From: Dendrophyllia cribrosa
Taxonomy: Eukaryota > Cnidaria > Anthozoa > Scleractinia > Dendrophylliidae
Assembly (NCBI GenBank): GCA_024195265.1
Contig: JAJLRJ010000006.1
Span: 14,753,639 to 14,817,638 of the forward strand
Direction of reading: 5' to 3'
DNA: 64,000 nucleotides
A program made the position numbers and the translations under genes. Every line of letters begins with the position of its first letter. The first letter of the stretch is position 1. The notes under the pieces were generated by a model, which was not told the origin of the DNA, searched no databases, and saw nothing but the letters and a program-made list of their open reading frames with translations. Of this stretch, positions 31,196 through 64,000 are shown piece after piece.

Positions 31196-31437
31196 CAATA
31201 GACCATTTTACAGTTTCTACTTAGTAACCTGATCTATGTGTGGAAATGAGGCTGAAGTTGACCTTGTTTTGATAGAAACCTTTCTTCTTTTCATATGTAA
31301 ATCATGTTGTTCTTATGCTAACTAACATGATTTACATATGATAAGCAGAAAGGTTTGTGTCAAAACAAAGTCAACTCCAACCTCACTTTCACGCAAAGGC
31401 CAGGGTACTGAGCACACAACTGTAAAATGGTCTATTG
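31196..31437. mobile_element. TIR MITE (CAATAGACCATTTTAC ends)
   Basis: Inverted ends CAATAGACCATTTTACAGTT, plus internal inverted blocks (catgatttacatatg). Confidence 0.7.
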
Positions 31438-31473
31438 TTAAATATGGCGGCTGAAATTTTAGTCGCAGACTAA

Positions 31474-31673
31474 GGGGGTGTTTACATGACACCGGGGCCA
31501 CTTTCGCGCCGGGGCGAGTTCACTCCGGTTCCCTCTTATGGCTCTACATTTGTTTACATGATACCACCACAAAATGTGGTGGTATCATGTAAACAAATGT
31601 AGAGCCATAAGAGGGAACCGGAGTGAACTCGTACCCGGCGCGAAAGTCGCCCCGGTGTCATGTAAACACCCCC
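31474..31673. mobile_element. 200-bp near-perfect foldback with TAA duplication
   Basis: Arms of about 95 bp begin GGGGGTGTTTACATGACACC. TAA lies outside both ends (31471-31473, 31674-31676). The centre is ccaccacaaaatgtggtgg. Confidence 0.8.
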
Positions 31674-31701
31674 TAACAAAGTAGAGTCTTTTTTAGCGTC
31701 A

Positions 31702-31823
31702 AGTGTAAACTAAACCAACCGACTGTTTAAGCCATTGCTTGAAAACAACCCTCAATAAATGCGAGTGTAAACCAAACCAACCGACCGTTTAAGTCATTGC
31801 TTGAAAACAACCCTCAATAAATG
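31702..31823 (+). repeat. 62-bp tandem duplication
   Basis: Two copies of a unit containing gtttaagycattgcttgaaa and acaaccctcaataaatgc. Confidence 0.85.
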
Positions 31824-32092
31824 CTGCAAGAAAACTACATAACAATATAATATTTTCTTACCTAAAGTACGTAGTTTTAGAAGACGTTTTCAAGTTATCG
31901 TCATTCATCGACGTGTTGCTTCAGAAAATGTTGTGGTCTGCATGCTGGGGCAGATGACTTTGTTCCTCATCTCGAACAACACTAAAGTTATTAAAGTTTC
32001 GTTTGCAGTCTAGAATTATCTGTCAACATGTCAGCCTTCTTCGCTTTCCTCGTGGTGAAGTTGCGAAGAAAAAATGAATAATGAACTGTTAA

Positions 32093-32495
32093 GGGGATGG
32101 TTTCACGGTTCGGCGCATGTGCACAGATTAAAATGCTTTATTCGCTTTCTTATCCATTTTATCGATTAAAAAACCACTCACATTTACTTCACACACTATA
32201 ATTAGTCCAAGCAAAACGAAGGATGACCAAAATTTACAAAGAATTTCAACGAAAAACACCAACAAAGTCAACACTGAATAAAACCTTTGACCCGAAGGAT
32301 TTATTCTACGCTCTGGTGGCTTTCATGGCCCACATGGGTATGCACAATCATCCATTCATTCAGCTGACTAACCGCGACATTTTCACGGGCAAATTTCCCG
32401 CCGGAGTTATCTACTGTCTTCCGATTGGTCTAAACAATGAAATTAAATGGATTACGTCATAGCTTGCACATGCGCCAAACCGTGAAACTCTCCCT
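32093..32495. mobile_element. TTAA-flanked MITE
   Basis: GGGGATGGTTTCACGGTTCG and its diverged complement form the ends, with TTAA outside both (32089-32092, 32496-32499). An 80-codon frame inside (32222-32462) has no recognised domain. Confidence 0.7.
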
Positions 32496-33279
32496 TTAAT
32501 TAATCTATGCATTTGCAATTCAAATAAGAATATATTTTTACAAGCATTTTTCACAGTTCTAAATGGAAGCAATTGTTCTCGGAACATGGTTTTAGAACGA
32601 GAAATATACTTGTACTCCATTTTCCTTTTGTACTCTATTTATCTTTCGCCCAACACGTTTTAGAACGAGTACTACCCCATACATACATGTCAGTCCATTT
32701 ATGTTTCATTCAACTCGCTACCAGAACTAGGAGTACACATATTGTTCTTTTATCGTTCGCGTAAATTGGTAACATGTTGGCGTCAACAGAGAGCGCTTTC
32801 CTTTTGTATGGAAAATCCGGTTGTTCCGTTGGTAAATCAAATGGAACAGACTTTTCCACTGGAAATTTTTCGGAAAGAGGAATACCTTCAGAGGTAGTCC
32901 CACTAGTGCCATGCTCCTTGATGAATTAAAGGCCATGTTTGTCATTGTAAATCGTTAGTACCCAGTCTCCTCAAGAAAGAAAAAGCAGCTCCGTGCAAAG
33001 GATTAACACCCTCTTCCCGTTCCGTTTTGATTGAGGACAATTTGCCCTGTTCTTTTTAACAGAAATTTCCACCCGGTTTTGCCATTCAAATGGAAAGCGC
33101 CCAGGGCCTCTCAATCTCGTTCCCAGGAATTCTCACTGGCATGTGTCTTTAATTAGATGCAATTTTCGGGTCGACAACTACACTTCACTGAACTACACTA
33201 CGGGTCGTCTCATTTTGTCGATCCGTATGGATCGTACTTTCATTTTTCGGGTCGTATCAGGATGATTCTATTTGGAATA
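32496..33279. other. Dispersed repeat copy plus unrecognised sequence
   Basis: 32625-32779 is a diverged direct copy of 10447-10604 (tacatgtcagtccatttatg, atcgttcgcgtaaat, ggtaacatgttgg). The remainder shows nothing recognisable. Confidence 0.5.
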
Positions 33280-33979
33280 CAGTCAACTCTCTCTTAACGG
33301 ACGCTTCTGTAAGACGGACACCTGGTGTTGGTCCCTGCTGTTTTTCAGTCATGTCACTGTAACTATACTCTCTATAAGACAGACACCTCTCTAAGACGGA
33401 CAACCGGCACTTTGAAGCCGTCAACCGACTCGCAAAAAGTGCTTTTTTGGTGAAAAAAAATTCAAAACAGCAAGGTAGGTGCTGAATATGAACAAACGAG
33501 TCCACTTTTCTAATATTATTTTTGTTCCAGTTTGTAGGTTTTGCTTAACAGACGTGTATTCATTGTGCATAGGTTCAGCTTTATTATCCCAGAATTACTG
33601 GTGTCACGTTTATTTATTTATTTATTTATAAACTTCGCCAAGAGGCCTGGATCACTTACAGAGCAAGCTCCACTACGAGGACCATGCAGAAAAAAAAAAA
33701 TTGTAATACAAATACTAACAAATACGAACAAGAATGACAATACTTTAGAAACGGCTAGATAAAAACGGCAATGAGGAATTGGGGAAGACCTTGATAAAAA
33801 AAATCAACAACACAAACGATCAAGCAAGCTGTTCAATGGCCGACTAGAGTGGCACTTTATACACACACTCTTGAAGGTCTGGGGGGTGTCGACATCATAA
33901 ACAGACTTTGTGAGATACTTTCTACAAGACGGCCAGTTGGGGCCGGCCCGACGGTGTCCGTCTTAGAGAGAGTTGACTG
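33280..33979. mobile_element. Mariner/Tigger-like non-autonomous element
   Basis: The ends CAGTCAACTCTCTCTTAACG and its complement are flanked by TA on each side (33278-33279, 33980-33981), as expected for Tc1/mariner/pogo transposition. Subterminal gtaagacggacacc repeats are present. There is no transposase frame. Confidence 0.75.
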
Positions 33980-34470
33980 TACAAACTAATCTTCACATGG
34001 TAAGCTTGAACTTGGCCTCGCTTTGAAAAAACGGCAAGTTGCAATGGCTACCCAAGTCTTAAGTTTATGTTGGGTTCAAGGTACAGTGTAAGATAAATAA
34101 ACACGAGGTCTGTAATGGGAGGCAATGACACTTTATAGGCGGATAAAACGCCTATCAAAATTTTATTATTTCAAATTACGTATAGTTATTTAACAATTAT
34201 ATTGTAGCAAAAGAATAACAAAAAAATAAACGCGTCAAATATAACAGATTATTCCACCTTTTTATGAAGTTACAACAAATTTGAGGAATAAAAGACATCA
34301 AAATAGCTTATATTACTGTACATTACATAATTGAATTTATTTTGAAAATGTACTGTAAACGATGATTGTTTACCTTGTAAACAAATGTCAATTTGCATTT
34401 TAATTTGTTTTTCTTTGTTCTTTATTTTATATAAAATATCCACCTGTTGTAGCTCCTTTACATTAAACAA
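33980..34470. other. AT-rich sequence downstream of LYST
   Basis: Minus-strand AATAAA words occur near 34335 and 34431 and could be polyadenylation signals for the LYST transcript. None can be singled out. Confidence 0.3.
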
Positions 34471-34471
34471 G

Positions 34472-34472
34472 T

Positions 34473-34520
<48 letters not shown>
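34472..34520. repeat. (TA)n microsatellite followed by poly(T)
   Basis: Pure TA repeat, then about 14 T. Confidence 0.95.
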
Positions 34521-34528
<8 letters not shown>

Positions 34529-34752
34529 TTTTTCGAATCATGACTAAATAATTTTTCTAATTCCTAAAACATTGTATGTACTTTTTAACGGTAATTCTTT
34601 AATTAACCTAATGATTATGTTTTAAATTTGCGTGTAAAATTTTCGCGATATTTGATAAGTCAAATACGGCAAAAAGAGTCATCGACTGCCGTCAATCATA
34701 ATTATGCCGACAAACATTGGACTCCAGCAAACAGAAACTGACAAAATGGATT

Positions 34753-35080
34753 AAAATCCACCAATCACAACCCACAAACACCAATCACAATCCACCAATC
34801 ACAACCCACCAATCACAATCCACCAATCACAACTCACCAATCACAATGCACCAATCACAACTCACCAATCACAATCCACCAATCACAATCCACCAATCAC
34901 AACCCACCAATCACAACCCACCAATCACAATCCACCAATCACAATCCACCAATCACAATCCACCAATCACAACCCACCAATCACAATCCATCAATCACAA
35001 TCCACCAATCACAACCTACCAATCAAAACCCACCAATCACAATCCACCAATCACAATCCACCAATCACAATCCACAAACA
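34753..35080 (+). repeat. 14-bp minisatellite carrying a CCAAT motif per unit
   Basis: The unit is ccaccaatcacaay, about 23 copies with small variants. Like the other VNTR it has a 14-bp period, so a 14-residue peptide appears in an open frame (34717-35091) by periodicity. It lies within 350 bp of the LYST stop codon, probably in or near its 3' UTR. Confidence 0.95.
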
Positions 35081-35399
35081 CGACCTTTTGACCATTTTAC
35101 GTAAAGCATCGTTGTTTCATGATGTCCGCTTTTTGCGGCAGTGAAAAACGAAACTGTCGGATGAGTTTTAAACTTTAGAGTACCAGGAAAATATAGAAGA
35201 TAACATCGTAAGCCTGAGCTTCCCTTTATAACATCATTCGTCCATTTAATCCAGCCACAGATATGAAAGAACTGTGACATAACTGATACTACTATTTCCA
35301 CTCTGACTATTTACTAATTAGCATTCCGCCATCGATACTCTTTCTCTATATATAATTATATAATAAAGTACGAATTACATGTGGTAAAATAAACTTCAT

Positions 35400-59223
<23,824 letters not shown>

Positions 59224-59324
59224 CTGTTTAGCAACGTTCAACAAACAAAACAGCGTGAGTAACAGATGTTTTCGAACGGGATTTATCATTACGCATGTAA
59301 TGGGGAGACATGTTTGTCTAGAGT

Positions 59325-59405
59325 ATGTAACAATTATTCACCGATGAGGAGGTGAATATATCCACCGCTCTTCACCGACACCGAGGTGAATAATTGTTAT
59401 AGTAT
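59325..59405. repeat. Short inverted repeat (ttcaccgag / gaggtgaa)
   Basis: caattattcaccgatgagg is inverted as ccgaggtgaataattg. Related to 6768-6850. Confidence 0.5.
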
Positions 59406-59610
59406 AGAGCCGTATTCAATTGAGTGTCGTAAAACCAAAACCAAAGTAATTACTCTGACCAATCACAGCAGTCGTAAACAATCCAATGAACCAATCAGAG
59501 CTCAAAGCAATTACATGTCGGCGGCGCCAAGCGCGGAAAAACGCGTGCGAGCAAGTCACGATTGGTTTTGGTTTTACTTCTGATTGCTCAATGCAAAACC
59601 AAAGCAATTG

Positions 59611-59871
59611 GGCGACCCCGTAGCTGTCCAAACGATGTGTGTGATTGGCGAACGATACAATTGATATATCACTTGAACAATGCCCCTATCCCAATCCCTA
59701 TCCCAGCGGGACAAATCTATTTTTTTCTTAGCGAATCACAGACATCGTTTGGACAAGTGCTGGGCAACCCGGGGCGACCCCGTAGCTGTCCAAACGATGT
59801 CTGTGATTGGCGAACGATACAATTGATATATCACTTGAACAATGCCCCTATCCCAATCCCTATCCCAGCTG
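59611..59871 (+). repeat. ~99-bp direct repeat pair with an inverted segment between
   Basis: Copies at 59611-59709 and 59773-59871 (gcgaccccgtagctgtccaa start, atcccaatccctatcccag end) flank a 63-bp spacer. The spacer contains the inverse of tgtccaaacgatgtctgtga. Confidence 0.85.
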
Positions 59872-59931
59872 GACTACTTGTCACGTATACAATCAACTAC
59901 ATTAAGTTTTTTTTCCTTTTGCCATGTATAT

Positions 59932-60019
59932 ATTATGTTTATTCGCTGTTTTCGTTGTAATTAGCAAGTTTACCACTATTTATTATGTTTGTTCGCTGTT
60001 TTCGTCGCAATTAGCAAGT
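59932..60019 (+). repeat. 47-bp tandem duplication
   Basis: gtttrttcgctgttttcgt and aattagcaagttt occur twice in tandem. Confidence 0.75.
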
Positions 60020-60890
60020 TTGTACCAGATGTTGTTAAACCTCTTTGTTATAAGATAATCCTCGTTACGTAACTTATGATATAAAATATTTACGTTATAA
60101 TTACCTTTTATTTTAAATTAGTCTGTATTCTGTATTCAGTAAAATGACTGTATGAAGTATTATCATTATAATTTGTGTAGGCTTTTAGTATATAAGTAAC
60201 GTGTAAATAATTTTTGATTGCTCGAAAAAGAAGGTCGAAAGAGTAGAGAGTTTTGTCAAGTCGGTCGGAGGATAGGAGTTGAGAGAAGAGGAAACACTGT
60301 TCACCGCCAAGAATCATTGGCAGGGGCTTCCTGTAGTGTTCCAAGGGAAAAAACTCATTTTTTCCAGAGGGAGTCAACGTGGAGAAAGGTAAAGTTAATG
60401 TGGAAGACAAGTAAAGTTAACGTCGGAAAGACAAACGTGGAAGAAATGTAAAGTTAACGTGAAGAGGACGGAAAGCTATCGTAGAAAGGACGAAGGACGG
60501 AAAGCTAACGTAGAAAGGCCGAAGTGGAAGATAAGCAAAGACGGACGAGAACATTTGGACCGCAAGCTAGAAGGATTTAAAGAGCAAGGTTTAAGGAACA
60601 ATTCACAAACTGTTTAATTATTTAATTACCGTTTATACTGTAAGAACTTTATTATTTTACTTCATTAGAATTTGTTAATTTAGTTGGACTTTAAAAGTAG
60701 GATTAAGATTAAAATAGTGATTTGTAATTATAGTAATTTAAGTCTAGTCATTAAACTTATAGGGTTTTTTTGTTACTTTCGTGTTGTGTGTTTGGGGAAA
60801 GGACTTGTGTATGCTGTCGGTCGTGGTATTCCTTTTTTTTGTTTTCGGTGGGCACCAAGGGGACCCAGCGTGGTGGCGCGGATCGTCACA
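60020..60890 (+). mobile_element. Probable 5' LTR region of the gypsy-type element
   Basis: The segment immediately before the primer binding site ends in tcgtcaca, as LTRs end in CA. It contains TATATAAG at 60189-60196. The second LTR lies outside the window, so the 5' boundary cannot be fixed. Confidence 0.45.
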
Positions 60891-60894
60891 TTTT

Positions 60895-60912
60895 TGGTGT
60901 CAGGAGTGGGAT
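60895..60912 (+). other. Primer binding site, tRNA-Leu type
   Basis: TGGTGTCAGGAGTGGGAT is the complement of a typical tRNA-Leu 3' end including CCA, 5 bases after the LTR end. tRNA-Leu priming is known for several retroelement families. Confidence 0.7.
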
Positions 60913-60973
60913 CCCTTTTGTGCCCGCATACACGGTTCAGACACAATCACACAATACATTGTTAGTTATTGCC

Positions 60974-63900
60974 ATGGCTACCTCCGTTGACTATAATACA
61001 TGGTCGTTAGAAGATTTGAGAGACGAAGCTACCAAACGGTCTATACTTTATATTTCTAAGGACGGGGTTAAAACATTGGCGAGTAAACTTAGGACTCATG
61101 ACAGGTTAATGATAGGTGGAGAGAGTCCTGTCAAAGGAACCAAAGAAGCAGTGGAAGAGCAGTTACTTAATCCTAGTTATGAGCAGCAGTTGAAGTTGTT
61201 AGAACTACAAAGGGAAATAGAAAGAGAAAAGCGCGAGGCAGAAAGAGAAAAGCGCGAGGCAGAAAGGGAGGCAGAAAGAGAGAAAAGGGAAATTAGAGAG
61301 TTAGAAATTAAGGCAGAAAAAGAAAAGCGCGAGGCAGAAAGGGAGGCAGAAAGGGAGAAAAGAGAGTATGAAAGACAGAAAGCCCACGAGGAAGAAGAGC
61401 GTTCGATGAGAGAAGAGCAAAGGCTTAGGCTACTAAGAAGTGAAAAGGAGGAGTTTGAAGTCAGGGACGCCGAACGACGCCAGGCGAGTGAGTCTCGAAG
61501 TAGGAAACCTAAATTTATGAAAATCAGGGAAATGAGAGAAAATGAAGACATTGATGATTATTTTAGAATATTTGAAATGACTGCAAGAGCGCAATCTTTA
61601 CCGGAGGATGAATGGGTTGGTAATCTGGTGCCTAAACTCACTGAAAAGGCGAAAACAATCTATTTGGAAATTCCAGATACTATGTCACAGGACTACCATG
61701 AAAGCAAATCAATAATTATTAAAGCCTATCAGTTAACTGCTGACCATTATAGATATAGGTTTCGGACATCAGACAAACAACCAGATGAGGATTTCGTTCA
61801 GTGGGGAAATAGGACGAGAAGGTACCTGAATCGGTGGATGGCGGTTGCTAACGCAACAGGAGACCCAGAAAAAATCCTGGAGCAGATAATGATTGAGAGA
61901 TTGTTGGATGCAGTAAGCCCAGAGCTTAGAGCTTGGCTAAAGGAGCAGAAACCCACAACTGCTGAGGAGCTTGGCAATCTGGCTAACTTACATGTACAGT
62001 CGAGAAAAGGACCGCTTGTTGGCGGTAAGTATGCACCATATGTTAAAAGCCAGGGGTTTAAAGACAACAAACAGACAGATCAAAGAGCAGAGAATTTACC
62101 TTTTGAACCGAACCAGAGGAAAAATCCAGTTCCACAAACAAGGTTTCCTCCCACTCCTAGGAGTAGGAATCCAGGAAGAGAAATTAAATGTTATAAATGT
62201 GGAAAATTAGGACACATGTCCTTCATTTGTGGCCGGGGCCGAAGTAATCCCTCGCAGGGATATTTGCTATGTATGACCCCTCTTGCGTCGGAATCAGAGT
62301 ACCCAGCTTGCAATGTTAAAGGGAAAATCGGCGGGAAATTTGCAGAGATGATAGTAGATTCTGGGTGTACTAGGACCCTTGTGCATAAGAAGTATGTAAG
62401 CCGAGATTCCTTAACTGGGGACAAAATAACGGTATTAACAGCGGCGGGAGAACGTCTCGTAGTACCCCTAGCAAGCGTGGAGATTTTAAGTGAGCAGGGA
62501 AGGCATGTGGAATTAGTAGGTGTGCTGGATACATTACCTGTTGATTGTTTACTTGGTAGATCGTCATTCGGACAAACTCTTTCCAAGAAAAATGTTCTAG
62601 ATCAATGGGAGAGAAATGTTTCAGATGTCAACACCGGCCAAGGTGACGCTTTTGTACTGACGCGACGTCAGAAAGCATTGGAAGACGCCCAGAAGAGAGC
62701 AGATGAGTTGGTAGACAGAGAAAACGTGCTTGCAATCAAGAGTTTAGCCAAGAAAGAGGCGAAACATGTCAGTTTACAGGAAGGTGATTTGCAAACTCTT
62801 TTCGAGGACAAGAAGCAAGATGAATCCCGCGATATGAACTCAGAGAGTAATGCAGACGTCGTTACTGGTGAGGATCTTTCAAAGGATAAAGAGGTTGGAC
62901 AAGCTCTTGAGAAGTCAGACCTGAGTGACACAGAAGATTGTACAGGTGAGAATCTTTTTCCAGCTAACATTCTTGATCGAAACAGAAATCAATTAATTAT
63001 AGACCAGAAATCAGATGTGACTCTCAGTACGGTACGCAATGGTGCAATCGGAAAAGCACCTGACAAATCAGATGGCTATTTCTTTGACAATGAATTGCTA
63101 ATGCATCGCAGGTTTTATGAAAATCCACACAATGGGATGAGGTATGTGGATCGCATCGTCGTTCCAGAATCGTATAGGAATGAAATACTTCGTGTTGGTC
63201 ACACTATTCCCCTGTCGGGCCATATGGGTAGTGCAAAAACGTTAAGTCGTATAGCTGCTCACTTCTTTTGGCCCAAATTTCGCTTTGATGTTAATAAGTA
63301 CTGTGCAACCTGTCCACAGTGTCAGTTAGTGGCCAGGAAGATGAAGTCTAAAAGGGCGCCTTTAAAACCAGTTGAAATTGAGACTCAGCCATTCAGGAAG
63401 ATTGCTATCGACATTGTGGGAGAGTTACCACGGACGACAACCGGTTACAAGTACATATTGACAATTGTTGATTATGCAACGCGTTACCCAGAAGCTATAC
63501 CCCTGAGAAATGTTAGTTCTAAAACAATCGCAGATGCCCTTATCCAGTATTTCAGCAGGGTCGGTATTCCCGATGAATTAGTTTCTGACCAGGGATCTAA
63601 TTTTATAGGTAAACTCATGGCGCAGTTGTATGAACAACTGGGGATCACTAAAATCAAAACGTCGGTTTACCATCCAGAAGCTAATGGATTGGTCGAGCGC
63701 TTTAATGGCACGCTTAAGTTTATGCTCAGGAAGTTTGTAAAGGAATGCGTGAAAAATTGGGACAAGTACCTCCCATACTTGCTTTTTGCTTACAGAGAGG
63801 TCCCATCCGAATCAACTGGATATTCCCCTGTTTTACGACCACCCCATTGGGATGACGAATTCATTTTACAGGTCGATGCTTCAAATAGAGGCCTTGGGGC

Positions 63901-64000
63901 AATTTTAAGCCAGAAAGATAGTAACGGAGAGGAACATCCTGTTGTTTATGCAAGCAGGAAGCTTCAGCCTAGAGAAGAAAAGTTATCTACTACAGAGAAA
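60974..64000 (+). CDS. Ty3/gypsy-type Gag-PR-IN-RNaseH polyprotein, no RT, open at window end
   Basis: The first ATG after the primer site opens 1009 codons without a stop. In order: an N-terminal region; a long Glu/Arg/Lys coiled coil (61170-61510); a retrotransposon Gag core (DYFRIFEMTA...FVQWGNRTRRYL, to about 61980); a CCHC knuckle CYKCGKLGHMSFIC (about 62190); an aspartic protease with IVDSGCTRTLV (about 62350); a linker with FVLTRRQ; an integrase H2C2 zinc domain (GHMGSAKTL...CATCPQC, to 63325); and an integrase core with all three acidic residues (DIVGELP, SDQGSNF, NGLVERFNG). At about 63828 the frame passes directly into RNase H (FILQVDASNRGLGAILSQ...YASRKLQPRE). RT is absent between PR and IN and between IN and RNase H. 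Integrase ahead of RNase H is the Gmr1-type order. This copy would need RT from a relative. Confidence 0.85.
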   Translation, partial: MATSVDYNTWSLEDLRDEATKRSILYISKDGVKTLASKLRTHDRLMIGGESPVKGTKEAVEEQLLNPSYEQQLKLLELQREIEREKREAEREKREAEREAEREKREIRELEIKAEKEKREAEREAEREKREYERQKAHEEEERSMREEQRLRLLRSEKEEFEVRDAERRQASESRSRKPKFMKIREMRENEDIDDYFRIFEMTARAQSLPEDEWVGNLVPKLTEKAKTIYLEIPDTMSQDYHESKSIIIKAYQLTADHYRYRFRTSDKQPDEDFVQWGNRTRRYLNRWMAVANATGDPEKILEQIMIERLLDAVSPELRAWLKEQKPTTAEELGNLANLHVQSRKGPLVGGKYAPYVKSQGFKDNKQTDQRAENLPFEPNQRKNPVPQTRFPPTPRSRNPGREIKCYKCGKLGHMSFICGRGRSNPSQGYLLCMTPLASESEYPACNVKGKIGGKFAEMIVDSGCTRTLVHKKYVSRDSLTGDKITVLTAAGERLVVPLASVEILSEQGRHVELVGVLDTLPVDCLLGRSSFGQTLSKKNVLDQWERNVSDVNTGQGDAFVLTRRQKALEDAQKRADELVDRENVLAIKSLAKKEAKHVSLQEGDLQTLFEDKKQDESRDMNSESNADVVTGEDLSKDKEVGQALEKSDLSDTEDCTGENLFPANILDRNRNQLIIDQKSDVTLSTVRNGAIGKAPDKSDGYFFDNELLMHRRFYENPHNGMRYVDRIVVPESYRNEILRVGHTIPLSGHMGSAKTLSRIAAHFFWPKFRFDVNKYCATCPQCQLVARKMKSKRAPLKPVEIETQPFRKIAIDIVGELPRTTTGYKYILTIVDYATRYPEAIPLRNVSSKTIADALIQYFSRVGIPDELVSDQGSNFIGKLMAQLYEQLGITKIKTSVYHPEANGLVERFNGTLKFMLRKFVKECVKNWDKYLPYLLFAYREVPSESTGYSPVLRPPHWDDEFILQVDASNRGLGAILSQKDSNGEEHPVVYASRKLQPREEKLSTTEK

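Noticed and set aside
32222..32462. 80-codon ORF with plausible composition inside a TTAA MITE
   Set aside because: No recognised domain and confined within the MITE. Probably chance, though its composition is not strongly biased.
34753..35080. CRISPR-like regular repeats (also 16525-17645 and 39921-40400)
   Set aside because: Units are contiguous without unique spacers and the genome is eukaryotic. They are minisatellites.

Overview
This is a nuclear contig from an animal, most likely a stony coral or another anthozoan cnidarian. The DNA is AT-rich. Genes are split by GT-AG introns, coding density is low, and most of the sequence is transposon debris: inverted-repeat MITEs, hAT pieces, Penelope-like, LINE, tyrosine-recombinase-type and Ty3/gypsy retroelements, plus VNTRs. 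Nothing looks bacterial. The anthozoan assignment rests on the repeat style and protein similarity judged by eye, not on a search.

Host genes. (1) 2181-2815 (-) is a lysine-rich, coiled-coil-like coding segment of unknown function with a likely frame break at an A run. (2) 5173-7610 (+) is a complete two-exon gene for a BK-channel beta-subunit (KCNMB)-like membrane protein of 238 residues. (3) 35400-59223 (-) is the 3' end of a LYST (lysosomal trafficking regulator) orthologue. Its 16 exons join in phase to 747 codons plus a stop and carry the end of the PH-like module, the BEACH domain and the C-terminal WD40 repeats. The 5' part of the gene lies beyond the right end of the window. Weaker candidates are a spliced ORF running into a 14-bp VNTR (about 15948-17716) and a signal-peptide-like exon (30590-30828, -).

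Layout. 1-9.4 kb: hAT remnant, foldback MITEs and the KCNMB-like gene. 9.4-15 kb: a Penelope-like element on the minus strand, split inside its reverse transcriptase by a 2.6-kb insertion. That insertion itself holds a hAT MITE, a LINE end and a well-formed hammerhead ribozyme. 15-18.8 kb: the 14-bp VNTR. 18.9-20.3 kb: Penelope-type flanking sequence with degenerate hammerhead motifs. 21-25.3 kb: hAT element, TTAA MITEs and a 5'-truncated LINE with a target-site duplication. 26.0-31.2 kb: one LINE broken by several insertions, the main one a 2.77-kb element with split direct repeats (A1...B1-A2...B2). 31-35 kb: MITEs, a mariner-like element and a second 14-bp VNTR. 35.4-59.2 kb: the LYST gene, whose introns are packed with repeats, including a 1.7-kb palindrome and a 3.5-kb element with 9-bp duplications inserted just before an acceptor. 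59.3-64 kb: 5' end of a Ty3/gypsy-type element with a tRNA-Leu-like primer binding site. Its single open frame reads Gag - CCHC - protease - integrase and then passes directly into RNase H with no reverse transcriptase between.

The strongest leads are the split-direct-repeat element with its palindromic B1/A2 junction, the intact hammerhead ribozyme at 12739-12783, and the RT-less, integrase-first gypsy polyprotein. Only LYST and the KCNMB-like gene are confidently host genes, and they show no functional link to each other.
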